From NCBI RefSeq assembly GCF_021184025.1, contig NZ_CP036537.1, positions 3,534,001 to 3,598,000 of the forward strand: a stretch of 64,000 nt of DNA, in the 5' to 3' direction. This document shows, in pieces, positions 25,367-33,108 of the stretch. The first letter of the stretch is position 1; each line of letters opens with the position of its first letter. The translations under genes and the position numbers were made by a program. Below the pieces are notes generated by a model that saw nothing but the letters and a program-made list of their open reading frames with translations, did no database searches and had not been told where the DNA came from. This DNA comes from Rhodopseudomonas boonkerdii (GTDB taxonomy: Bacteria > Pseudomonadota > Alphaproteobacteria > Rhizobiales > Xanthobacteraceae).

Positions 25367-27709
25367 CTACCCGTTCACCCGCTCCACCTTCGCCACCACC
25401 GCTTTCGCGCGCAATTGGTTGATGATCGCGCTGAGATGCTTGAGGTCGTAGACGCCGAGATCGATGGTCTGCTCGGTGAAATCGGGCGAGCGGCGGTGCA
25501 TGCTGATATTGTCGATGTTGCCGTCATGATCGGCGATCACCTGGGCGATCTGGGCGAGGCTGCCGGGCTCGTTGACGTTCTGCAAAAAGAGTCTGGCCGG
25601 GAAACGCTGCGGCGATGAATCGTCCACGTCCCACCGCACATCGACCCAGCGCTCCGGCTCCTCCTCGAACTCGCGCAGCGCCGGCGACTGGATGGGATAG
25701 ATGGTGATCCCCTCGCCCGGCGTGACGATGCCGACAATGCGATCGCCCGGCACGGCGCCGCCATTGGGCGCGAAGCGCACCGGCAGATCCGAATTTACAC
25801 CGCCGATGGAGATCACCGACAGGAACTTGCTGGCGCCCTCGCCCGAACGCACCTTGTCGGCCGTGCTCTTCTTGTTGGCCGCATAACGGCCGCCGACACG
25901 CTCTTCCTTGTAGTCCGGATACATGGCGCGGGCGACATCGGCCGCGCGAAGTTCGCCGCGGCCGACCGAGGCCATCACCTCGTCGATCGACGCACGCGCG
26001 AGGCGCGGCAACGCTCCCTTGAGCTGGTCGTCGCCATATTCGATCTTGGCACGCGCAAACAGGCGCTCGACAATACGGCGGCCGAGGCTGGCATATTGAT
26101 CGCGCATCGCGGTGCGCGTGGCGCGGCGGATCGCGGCGCGTGCCTTGCCGGTGATGGCAAGCGACTCCCACGCGGCAGGCGGCGCCTGCTGCGCCTTCGA
26201 GGTCAGCACCTCGACTTCATCGCCGTTCTGGAGCTCGGACGACAGAGGCGCAAATTTGCCGTTGATCTTGCAGCCCACCGCGCTGTTGCCGACATCGGTA
26301 TGCACGGCATAGGCGAAGTCGATCACATTGGCATTACGAGGCAGCGCGATCAGCTTGCCCTTCGGCGTGAAGCAGAACACCTGGTCGTGGAACAGTTCGA
26401 GCTTGGTGTGTTCCAGGAACTCTTCCGGATTGGTGCTTTCCGAAAGGATGCCGATGGTGTGGCGCAGCCAGGCGAAAGCATTCGACTCGCGCTTCAGCCG
26501 CTCGTTCGGCGAGCCCGCGCCTTCCTTGTAGAAGGCGTGCGCCGCGATACCGTATTCGGCGATGCGGTTCATCTCCTCGGTTCGGACCTGCAATTCGACA
26601 CGCTGATTGCCGGGGCCGATCACCGTGGTGTGGATCGACCGGTAATCGTTCTGCTTCGGCGTCGAAATGTAGTCCTTGAAGCGGCCGGGCACGACGGGCC
26701 AGGTCGTATGCACGACGCCAAGCGCACGGTAGCAGGCCTCAAGGTCTTCGAGGATGATGCGGAAGCCGTAGATGTCGGAGAGCTGCTCGAAGCCCACCGA
26801 TTTGCGCTTCATCTTGGTCCAGATCGAAAACGGCTTCTTGCGGCGGCCGGTGACGCGGGCCTTGATGCCGTTCTTCTGCAGCTTGCTCGACAGATGCGTC
26901 TCGATCATGCCGATGAGGTCGCGGTTGCGCTCGGTGAGCGCGTCGAGCCGCTGCATGACGACGAGGTGGGCGTCGGGGTCAAGCACCTTGAAGGACAGCT
27001 CCTCAAGCTCCTCCCGCATCGCTTGCATACCCATGCGGCCGGCGAGCGGCGCGTAGATGTCCAGCGTCTCCTCGGCAATGCGGCGGCGCGAGGCCGGTGG
27101 CATGAACTCCATGGTCCGCATATTGTGCAGGCGGTCGGCGAGCTTGATCAGCAACACGCGCACATCGTCGGCGATGGCAAGCAGAAGTTTCCGCAAATTC
27201 TCGGCCTGCTTGGCCTCGCGAGAGACCAGTTCGAGCCGTTTCAGCTTGGTGAGACCTTCGACCAGCGCGCCGATATCCGGGCCGAACAGTTTGTCGATCT
27301 CGGCCCGCGTCGCCTCGGTATCCTCGATGGTGTCGTGCAGCAGCGCCGCCACGATGGTGGCGTCGTCGAGCTTGAGGTCGGTGAGAATCGCCGCGACTTC
27401 GAGCGGATGGGTGAAATAGGGATCGCCGGAGGCCCGGGTCTGCTCGCCATGGGCGACCATCGCATAGACGTAGGCGCGGTTGAGCAGGTCCTCGTCGGTG
27501 TTCGGATTATAGGCGCGGACGCGTTCGACCAGATCGTATTGGCGCATCATGCGGGCGCCGCGTGGAGCCTTGCCAGCGCTGGTTGTATCGGGCGGCTGCG
27601 TGGGGCTCGGACGTGCGGGAGCAGCCGCCCCCTCTACCTGCCCCTGCTGGAGCGCTGTGGTATCGTTTGCGGCCTGCATCTGCCGTGACTGACGGCGCGA
27701 CGTCGCCAT
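25367..27709 (-). CDS. rsh: Bifunctional (p)ppGpp synthetase/hydrolase
   Basis: A 780-residue stringent-response enzyme with the full Rsh layout. A 50-residue Gln/Ala/Pro-rich leader comes first. The HD hydrolase domain (about 75-210) has YFTHPLEVA and HDTIED. The synthetase domain (about 250-390) has YGFRIILED and the ELQVRTEEM stretch. TGS (about 420-480) contains CFTPKGKLIALP, and a C-terminal ACT domain covers about 705-775. Both catalytic halves look intact, as expected for the single Rsh of this group. The ATG at 27709 follows GAGG; a TTG four codons upstream is less likely. It lies downstream of rpoZ on the same strand, the usual order. Confidence 0.95.
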   Translation of the reverse strand: MATSRRQSRQMQAANDTTALQQGQVEGAAAPARPSPTQPPDTTSAGKAPRGARMMRQYDLVERVRAYNPNTDEDLLNRAYVYAMVAHGEQTRASGDPYFTHPLEVAAILTDLKLDDATIVAALLHDTIEDTEATRAEIDKLFGPDIGALVEGLTKLKRLELVSREAKQAENLRKLLLAIADDVRVLLIKLADRLHNMRTMEFMPPASRRRIAEETLDIYAPLAGRMGMQAMREELEELSFKVLDPDAHLVVMQRLDALTERNRDLIGMIETHLSSKLQKNGIKARVTGRRKKPFSIWTKMKRKSVGFEQLSDIYGFRIILEDLEACYRALGVVHTTWPVVPGRFKDYISTPKQNDYRSIHTTVIGPGNQRVELQVRTEEMNRIAEYGIAAHAFYKEGAGSPNERLKRESNAFAWLRHTIGILSESTNPEEFLEHTKLELFHDQVFCFTPKGKLIALPRNANVIDFAYAVHTDVGNSAVGCKINGKFAPLSSELQNGDEVEVLTSKAQQAPPAAWESLAITGKARAAIRRATRTAMRDQYASLGRRIVERLFARAKIEYGDDQLKGALPRLARASIDEVMASVGRGELRAADVARAMYPDYKEERVGGRYAANKKSTADKVRSGEGASKFLSVISIGGVNSDLPVRFAPNGGAVPGDRIVGIVTPGEGITIYPIQSPALREFEEEPERWVDVRWDVDDSSPQRFPARLFLQNVNEPGSLAQIAQVIADHDGNIDNISMHRRSPDFTEQTIDLGVYDLKHLSAIINQLRAKAVVAKVERVNG

Positions 27710-27795
27710 TGCATTCCTCAATTCTGCCGGGGCGCGGATGGTTTACTGAAGTCTGCTTCATTGCGATGGCTCAGACTGCAGGATTTTCTCCGTCT

Positions 27796-27844
27796 GAGCA
27801 CGATCTTATTCGAAAATCGGCATCCACTTTTCGGGATCGTGCTC
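27796..27844. repeat. Short rhizobial palindrome (GAGCACGATC...GATCGTGCTC)
   Basis: A 49-bp element with 10-bp outer arms and inner CGAAAA/TTTTCG arms. Elements of this form are common between genes in Rhizobiales. It sits in the 243 bp between rpoZ and rsh. Confidence 0.75.
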
Positions 27845-27886
27845 GAACACTGCAGATAATTTGCCCCGAAACGTCACGCAAATGCA

Positions 27887-27913
27887 AAGGCCCGGACTTG
27901 CGGTCCGGGCCTT
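27887..27913 (-). terminator. Terminator hairpin after rpoZ
   Basis: An 11-bp G/C-rich stem (27887-27897 with 27903-27913, loop of 5) lies 40 bp beyond the rpoZ stop. The T tract on the minus strand is weak (TTTGCATTT), so it may attenuate rather than fully stop transcription into rsh. Confidence 0.6.
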
Positions 27914-27952
27914 GTGCGAAACTGTGATGAACCGAGAGCGAAGCCTGTCGGC

Positions 27953-28345
27953 TTACTCGTCCTCTTCCGGCTGTTCTTCCGGCGGCGCAAGGCCTTCGAG
28001 GCCCTTGAGCAGCTCTTCCTCGGTCATGCGCTCGACGGCCACCTCGGTATCGTCGGCATCGACGCTGGCGCCGGCAGAACCGATCAGCGGCACCGTATCG
28101 GCTTCCGGCTCGTCCACTTCGACGAACTTCTGCAGCGAATGCACGAGCTCTTCGCGGAGATCTTCCGGCGAAATGGTCTGGTCGGCGATCTCACGCAGCG
28201 AGACAACCGGGTTCTTGTCGTTGTCACGATCAATCGTGAGTTGTGAACCCGATGAGATCATGCGAGCGCGATGGGCTGCCAACAGGACCAGATCGAAACG
28301 ATTATCGACCTTGTCGATGCAATCTTCTACGGTGACGCGCGCCAT
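27953..28345 (-). CDS. rpoZ: DNA-directed RNA polymerase omega subunit
   Basis: A 130-residue protein beginning [20 protein letters not shown], the signature omega N-terminus, with AAHRARMIS and the conserved helix region to about residue 70. The remainder is the long acidic tail (ending EEQPEEDE) typical of alphaproteobacterial omega, making it longer than the 91-residue E. coli form. Omega helps assemble RNA polymerase and forms part of the ppGpp site, which fits its position directly upstream of rsh. Confidence 0.96.
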   Translation of the reverse strand: MARVTVEDCIDKVDNRFDLVLLAAHRARMISSGSQLTIDRDNDKNPVVSLREIADQTISPEDLREELVHSLQKFVEVDEPEADTVPLIGSAGASVDADDTEVAVERMTEEELLKGLEGLAPPEEQPEEDE

Positions 28346-28757
28346 GAAATGTCGCTCCGTTGTGGTTGAGAGACCGAAAAATGGGATTGTTGCGCGCTAG
28401 GTATAGCGGCTTCGCACCCAGCGCAAGAACGAAATTGGAATCCGGCTTCGCAGTTTCGTTTTCGACGGGATCATGTTACCCTCGAAAGCCCCTTACGATA
28501 TTAGAGATCGATACCATTAAATAACGGTCTTTCCGACAGGATTTGGGACACCAAAAGGCTTTATTGCATCGGCAAAAAGATGGGCCTATCGCTCTCCCCT
28601 TCGCTTGCGTGATGTTCGGTCGGGCCGATCTGCCAGAAGGCGGGCATGGATTTGATGCCGACGACTTGATGCACGACCAGTATCACGATCCCGAATGTGC
28701 GGTGACGGTTTTGCTGCGCCAAAAACCACAAACTCAACGAACCCTAGAGAAAACTTG
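28346..28757. other. Divergent intergenic region between rpoZ and the NYN gene
   Basis: About 410 bp with a short inverted repeat (AACGAAA...TTTCGTT) near 28430-28460. A 71-codon open frame (28543-28758) has no ribosome site and overlaps the NYN start; I do not support it. It probably holds both promoters. Confidence 0.45.
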
Positions 28758-29384
28758 ATGTCTCAATCTTCTAACAAGATCGCGCTCTTCATCGATGGCG
28801 CCAATCTCTATGCCACGGCGAAGACGCTCGGTTTCGACATCGATTACAAGCGCCTTCTCAAGGAATTTCAGAGCCGCGGCACCCTGGTCCGTGCGTTTTA
28901 TTACACCGCGATCATCGAGGATCAGGAATATTCCTCGATTCGCCCGCTGATCGACTGGCTCGACTACAACGGCTACACCGTCGTCACCAAGGCCACCAAG
29001 GAATTCATCGATGCGTCGGGCCGGCGCAAGGTGAAAGGCAATATGGACATCGAGCTTGCCGTCGATGCCATGGAACTCGCGGAGCATGTGGATCAGATCG
29101 TGCTGTTCTCCGGCGACGGCGACTTCCGCTCGCTGGTGGAAGCGGTGCAGCGCCGCGGCGTGCGCGTGACGGTGGTCTCGACCATTTCGAGCCAACCGCC
29201 GATGATCGCCGACGAACTGCGCCGTCAGGCGGATGTCTTCACCGATCTGATCGAGTTGCAGAGCAAGATCGGCCGCGATCCGTCCGAACGCCCTGCGCCG
29301 CGCGAGCCGCGTCACCAGACGCCGCAATTCCTGCAGCGCTCGGCAACCGTTGCACCGCGAGGCGACGACGATTTCGAAGACTGA
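28758..29384 (+). CDS. NYN domain (LabA/DUF88-type) predicted nuclease
   Basis: A 208-residue protein with a PIN-like NYN domain over residues 5-165. It starts IALFIDGANLY (first metal Asp in the D-G-A-N motif), has GNMDIELAVDAMELA (second acidic cluster) near 95, and LFSGDGDFRSLVEAV (third, S-G-D-x-D-F) near 117-131. These acidic residues form the metal-dependent RNase site in relatives. The tail (165-208) is disordered and Pro/Arg-rich. A gene for a uracil-DNA glycosylase follows 43 bp later in the same direction. The RNA target is unknown. Confidence 0.9.
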   Translation: MSQSSNKIALFIDGANLYATAKTLGFDIDYKRLLKEFQSRGTLVRAFYYTAIIEDQEYSSIRPLIDWLDYNGYTVVTKATKEFIDASGRRKVKGNMDIELAVDAMELAEHVDQIVLFSGDGDFRSLVEAVQRRGVRVTVVSTISSQPPMIADELRRQADVFTDLIELQSKIGRDPSERPAPREPRHQTPQFLQRSATVAPRGDDDFED

Positions 29385-29427
29385 ACTTTCAAGGACTCGG
29401 ACGCAGCTCAGCAGGCAGCAGCCGGCG

Positions 29428-30087
29428 GTGGTCGCGACAGCGATCGCCGCCGGCACGGCCACCGATCCCGGACGGGACTGCGCGCTCTGCCCCCGCCTGG
29501 TCGATTACCGCATGGCGCTGCGGGCGCAGGAGCCCGACGCCTTCAACGCGCCCGTTCCCTCGTTCGGCCCTGCCGACGCGCAGCTCCTGATCGTCGGTCT
29601 CGCGCCGGGCGCCCAGGGCGCCAACCGGACCGGGCGCCCGTTCACCGGCGATTATGCGGGCGACCTGCTCTATGACACGCTGCTCCATTTCGGGTTTGCG
29701 GCCGGCAGCTACGCGGCGCGGCCGGACGACGGCCTGGTGCTGACCAACAGCCGCATCAGCAATGCGGTGCGCTGCGTGCCGCCGCAGAACAAGCCGCTGC
29801 CCGTGGAGATCGCCACCTGCCGGCCGTTCCTGATCGCGACCATGCAAACGATGCCGCGCCTGCGCGCCGTCGTACTGCTCGGCCGCGTCGCCCATGACAC
29901 GATGCTGAAGACGCTGGGCCTGCGCGCCGCGGCAGCACCGTTCGCGCATGGTGCCGTCCACGATGCCGGGCGGTTCAAGCTCTATGACAGCTATCACTGC
30001 TCCCGCTACAACACGAATACCGGCGTGCTGACGCCGGAGATGTTTCGCGCGGTGTTCGCAAAGGTGAAGGCGGATCTGACGACCTGA
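29428..30087 (+). CDS. Uracil-DNA glycosylase, family 5 (UdgB-like), probable GTG start
   Basis: A 219-residue base-excision repair enzyme with a 4Fe-4S cluster. Two Cys lie in DCALC at the N-terminus. Motif A reads GLAPGAQGANRTGRPFTGD, and the later SYHCSRYNTNTG stretch replaces the HPS loop of other families, as expected in family 5. Such enzymes excise uracil, hypoxanthine and related bases. The frame is open to a TTG at 29350 inside the preceding gene; GTG 29428 is my best start but is uncertain by a few codons. It is probably cotranscribed with the NYN gene. Confidence 0.85.
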   Translation: MVATAIAAGTATDPGRDCALCPRLVDYRMALRAQEPDAFNAPVPSFGPADAQLLIVGLAPGAQGANRTGRPFTGDYAGDLLYDTLLHFGFAAGSYAARPDDGLVLTNSRISNAVRCVPPQNKPLPVEIATCRPFLIATMQTMPRLRAVVLLGRVAHDTMLKTLGLRAAAAPFAHGAVHDAGRFKLYDSYHCSRYNTNTGVLTPEMFRAVFAKVKADLTT

Positions 30088-30102
30088 GTCAGAACTCACC
30101 TG

Positions 30103-30183
30103 TCGTCACCCGGCTCGACCGGGTGACCCAGTACACTCCGCACCTTCCGTGTTTGCTGGATCGCCCGGTCAAGCCGGGCGACG
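30103..30183. repeat. Intergenic palindrome, family D variant
   Basis: Arms GTCACCCGGCTCGACCGGGTGA and TCGCCCGGTCAAGCCGGGCGA surround CCAGTACAC. Convergent genes end on both sides. Confidence 0.8.
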
Positions 30184-30212
30184 ACAGAAAAGTCCGCGCT
30201 GCGGCCGGCGAT

Positions 30213-30788
30213 CTAAACCGGATGGGCCTTCAGCCAGGCCAGCACGTCGCCCGCATTCCGGTCCGGCGGAAACACCGGATAGAACACATGGGTGATGGTG
30301 CCGTCGTCGACGATCAGCGCGAGGCGCTTGATCAGCGTGAGGTCGGCGACATCCATGGTCGGCAGGTTCAGCGCATCGGTGAGTTCGAGTTTCTCGTCGG
30401 ACAAGACCGGAAACGGCAGGTGCAGGCGCGCGGCCATCTCGAGCTGATAGGCATTGCTCTGGGTCGATAGCCCGAACACATGTTTCGCACCGGCAGCGCG
30501 GAGTTCGGAAAACAGATCGCGGAACGAACAGGCCTGCGGCGTACAGCCGCGCGCGCCGGGGATCATGTCCCAGTCGTCGGTGAGGCCGATCTTGCCGGGC
30601 TCGCCGGTGCGCGGATAGCCGAACACCACGGTGCGGCCCTTGAGCTCGGAGAGATCGACGACACTGTCGTCGGTGGCGCGCAGGCTGACCGAAGGGATCG
30701 TCATGCCGGCCAGATGGGCGGCGGCGCCATCATCCTCGGGCGCCGGGATCTTGCTCCAATCGACGTCGGTGAGATTCGGTTGGGTCAT
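30213..30788 (-). CDS. Peroxiredoxin (AhpC/TSA, PrxQ/Bcp-like)
   Basis: A 191-residue thioredoxin-fold peroxidase. The peroxidatic cysteine region reads GARGCTPQACSFRD, giving two Cys five residues apart as in PrxQ/Bcp enzymes. A redoxin core (VFGYPRTGEPG, FPVLSDEKLELTDALNLP) is visible. It would reduce hydroperoxides in the cytoplasm with thioredoxin. GGGAG precedes the ATG at 30788; the frame above it runs into a family C repeat. Confidence 0.88.
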   Translation of the reverse strand: MTQPNLTDVDWSKIPAPEDDGAAAHLAGMTIPSVSLRATDDSVVDLSELKGRTVVFGYPRTGEPGKIGLTDDWDMIPGARGCTPQACSFRDLFSELRAAGAKHVFGLSTQSNAYQLEMAARLHLPFPVLSDEKLELTDALNLPTMDVADLTLIKRLALIVDDGTITHVFYPVFPPDRNAGDVLAWLKAHPV

Positions 30789-30817
30789 ATCCACTCCCAA
30801 TGCCACAATGACTCCAG

Positions 30818-30912
30818 CCTCATGGTGAGGAGGCGCCTTGCGCCGTCTCGAACCATGCGCCGCGACACTCATCCTTCGAGACGCCGCTACGCGGCTCCTC
30901 AGGATGAGGGAC
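30818..30912. repeat. Intergenic palindrome, family C
   Basis: Two hairpins, with arms CCTCATGGTGAGGAGGCGCC / CGTCTCGAACCATG and CATCCTTCGAGACGCC / GGCTCCTCAGGATGAG, lie between smpB and the peroxiredoxin gene. Confidence 0.85.
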
Positions 30913-30916
30913 TGCA

Positions 30917-31390
30917 CTATCCTCTCGCCCTGAGCAAACGGCCCTTTTCGCGGCTCCAGTCGCGCTCCTTCTCGCTGGCGCGCTTGTCGTGGAGCTGCTT
31001 GCCCTTGGCGAGCGCGAGCTGCAGCTTCACCCGGCCGCGCTCGTTGAAATACATCTTCAGCGGAATCAGGGTCATGCCCTGGCGTTCCACCGCGCCCATC
31101 AGCTTGTTGATCTGCTTGCGATGCAGCAGCAGCTTGCGCGGGCGCTTCGGCTCGTGGTTGAAGCGGTTCGCCTGCAGATATTCCGGGATATTGGCGTTGA
31201 CCAGCCAGATCTCGCCATCCTTCGGATCGGCATAGGATTCCGCAATGGTGCTCTTACCGTTGCGGATCGACTTCACCTCGGTGCCGGTCAGCGCGATGCC
31301 CGCCTCCACCGTGTCTTCCACGGCGTAGTTGAAGCGGGCCTTGCGGTTTTCCGCGATGAGCTTGATCGGGCGTTCGTTCTTCTCGGACAT
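30917..31390 (-). CDS. smpB: SsrA (tmRNA)-binding protein
   Basis: A 157-residue basic protein with the SmpB beta-barrel: [30 protein letters not shown], and the basic C-terminal tail [17 protein letters not shown]. It binds the tRNA-like end of tmRNA and directs it to stalled ribosomes. The length is normal. tmRNA itself (ssrA) is not in the window. It lies downstream of mscL and dapA on the same strand. Confidence 0.97.
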   Translation of the reverse strand: MSEKNERPIKLIAENRKARFNYAVEDTVEAGIALTGTEVKSIRNGKSTIAESYADPKDGEIWLVNANIPEYLQANRFNHEPKRPRKLLLHRKQINKLMGAVERQGMTLIPLKMYFNERGRVKLQLALAKGKQLHDKRASEKERDWSREKGRLLRARG

Positions 31391-31451
31391 CGTCAGTTCT
31401 TTCGGCGTCAGGCGCCAAATATAGGAATGCCCGCGCCCTGTCCCAAGCCGA

Positions 31452-31871
31452 TCAGGCTTTCGCCTTGAGGAGGTCGCGAATTTCGGTGAGCAACGCGGCT
31501 TCGGCGCTCGGCTTCGGCGGTTCTGCCGGTTTGGCTTCTTCCTTGCGCTTCAGCGTATTCATGGCGCGGATCACCATGAACAGCACGAAGGCGACGATAA
31601 TGAAGTTCAGGGTCAGTGTGAGGAAGTTGCCCCAGGCGAGCACGGCGCCCTGCTTCTTGGCATCGGCCAGGTTGGTCGCGGTGACCGACTTCGACAGGCC
31701 GGTGAAGTAGTTCGAGAAATCGAGGCCGCCGGTGATGGCGCCGACGACCGGCATGATGATGTCGGCAACCATCGAGGATACGATGGCACCGAACGCCGCA
31801 CCGATGATCACGCCGACGGCGAGATCGACCACGTTGCCCTTCATCGCAAAATCGCGAAATTCCTTCAGCAT
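31452..31871 (-). CDS. mscL: Large-conductance mechanosensitive channel
   Basis: A 139-residue membrane protein: [24 protein letters not shown] (N-terminal helix and start of TM1), a periplasmic loop, TM2 (about 75-100), and the cytoplasmic helix bundle at the end ([12 protein letters not shown]). It opens under membrane tension to release solutes during hypo-osmotic shock. AAAGGAG at 8 bases from the ATG fixes the start; the frame above it is not coding. Confidence 0.97.
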   Translation of the reverse strand: MLKEFRDFAMKGNVVDLAVGVIIGAAFGAIVSSMVADIIMPVVGAITGGLDFSNYFTGLSKSVTATNLADAKKQGAVLAWGNFLTLTLNFIIVAFVLFMVIRAMNTLKRKEEAKPAEPPKPSAEAALLTEIRDLLKAKA

Positions 31872-31953
31872 ACGCAATCTCCTTTGGCTTTCTGAGTCAT
31901 CAAAATAGACGGCGCCGCATAAGCGACGATGACGCGAGTACGCCACTCAACAT

Positions 31954-32847
31954 CTAGTTGATCAGGCCTGCATGAACCATCGCCGCGCGGATCGTCTTGC
32001 CGGTGCCTTCGGTGACCGGCAGCAAGGGCAGTCGCACGCTTTCGTCGCCGCGGCCGAGCAGCTTGAGGCCGTGCTTGGCGCCGGCGAGACCCGGCTCCTT
32101 GAAGATCGCATCGTGCAGCGGCGTCAGGCGATCCTGGATCTTGAGCGCACCGGCATAGTCACCCTTGAACACCTGCTGCATCAGTTCGGCGCACAGCTTG
32201 GGCGCCACATTGGCGGTGACCGAAATGCAGCCATGACCGCCAGCCGCCATATAGGACAGCGCGGTCATGTCCTCGCCCGAGAGCTGGATGAAATCCGGTC
32301 CCATGGCGTGGCGCTGCTTGGAGACGCGGCCGACATCGGCGGTGGCGTCCTTCACACCGGCGATGTTCTTCAATTCGTACAAGCGCGCCATGGTCTCGAC
32401 GGACATATCGACCACGGAGCGCGGGGGAATGTTGTAGATGATGATCGGAATGCCTATGGCATCATTCACCGCCTTGAAGTGCTGATACATGCCCTCCTGG
32501 GTGGGCTTGTTGTAGTATGGCGTCACGACGAGAACGGCGTCGGCGCCGGCCTTCTCGGCATGCTGCGCCAGTGCCACGGCTTCACGGGTCGAGTTCGAGC
32601 CAGCACCGGCGATGACCGGCACGCGGCCCTTGGCCTCGTCGATGCACCATTCGACGACCTTCGCGTGCTCGTCATGGCTCAGGGTCGGGCTCTCGCCGGT
32701 CGTGCCCACGGGAACCAGGCCGTTGGAGCCTTCGGCGATCTGCCAGGCCACATGCGCGCGAAAACCTTCCTCGTCCAGCGCACCGGCTTTGAACGGAGTG
32801 ACCAGAGCTGTGTAAGACCCCCGGAAAATCGTCTTGGTGGCTGCCAT
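31954..32847 (-). CDS. dapA: 4-hydroxy-tetrahydrodipicolinate synthase
   Basis: A 297-residue enzyme condensing pyruvate with aspartate semialdehyde, the first step of lysine/diaminopimelate synthesis. The diagnostic motifs are intact: [10 protein letters not shown] (pyruvate pocket), [11 protein letters not shown] (catalytic Tyr) and [10 protein letters not shown] (Schiff-base Lys, about residue 166). The start at 32847 follows GGAG. It diverges from the lytic transglycosylase, an arrangement that puts peptidoglycan precursor synthesis and turnover side by side. Confidence 0.96.
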   Translation of the reverse strand: MAATKTIFRGSYTALVTPFKAGALDEEGFRAHVAWQIAEGSNGLVPVGTTGESPTLSHDEHAKVVEWCIDEAKGRVPVIAGAGSNSTREAVALAQHAEKAGADAVLVVTPYYNKPTQEGMYQHFKAVNDAIGIPIIIYNIPPRSVVDMSVETMARLYELKNIAGVKDATADVGRVSKQRHAMGPDFIQLSGEDMTALSYMAAGGHGCISVTANVAPKLCAELMQQVFKGDYAGALKIQDRLTPLHDAIFKEPGLAGAKHGLKLLGRGDESVRLPLLPVTEGTGKTIRAAMVHAGLIN

Positions 32848-33108
32848 GGCCTGCTCCGAACGCGATGCGGCTTCCGCCGTCTGCTTGAACCTGTTGAACG
32901 AGCTGCGAGTCTTACCGGCTTCGGAGCTGCGGCGAAAGACCGCCGAAGGCGCGATCCGATCGGTTTTGCGGCGTTTCTGCCCCGATTTCGCCGCCGTGGC
33001 GCGGCACATCATGGTCCAAGGTGGCGGACATTGACGATTTGGTCACCCTTTCAATCAAATACATCGTGGGAATGCCGACGAAGATGTGATTCGCGGCGAG
33101 GAAACACC

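Noticed and set aside
26096..27688. A 530-codon plus-strand frame
   Set aside because: Antisense to rsh, with no ribosome site and no recognisable domain.
31972..33108. Upstream continuation of the lytic transglycosylase frame
   Set aside because: It is antisense to dapA; the GTG at 33109 with ribosome site and signal peptide is the real start.
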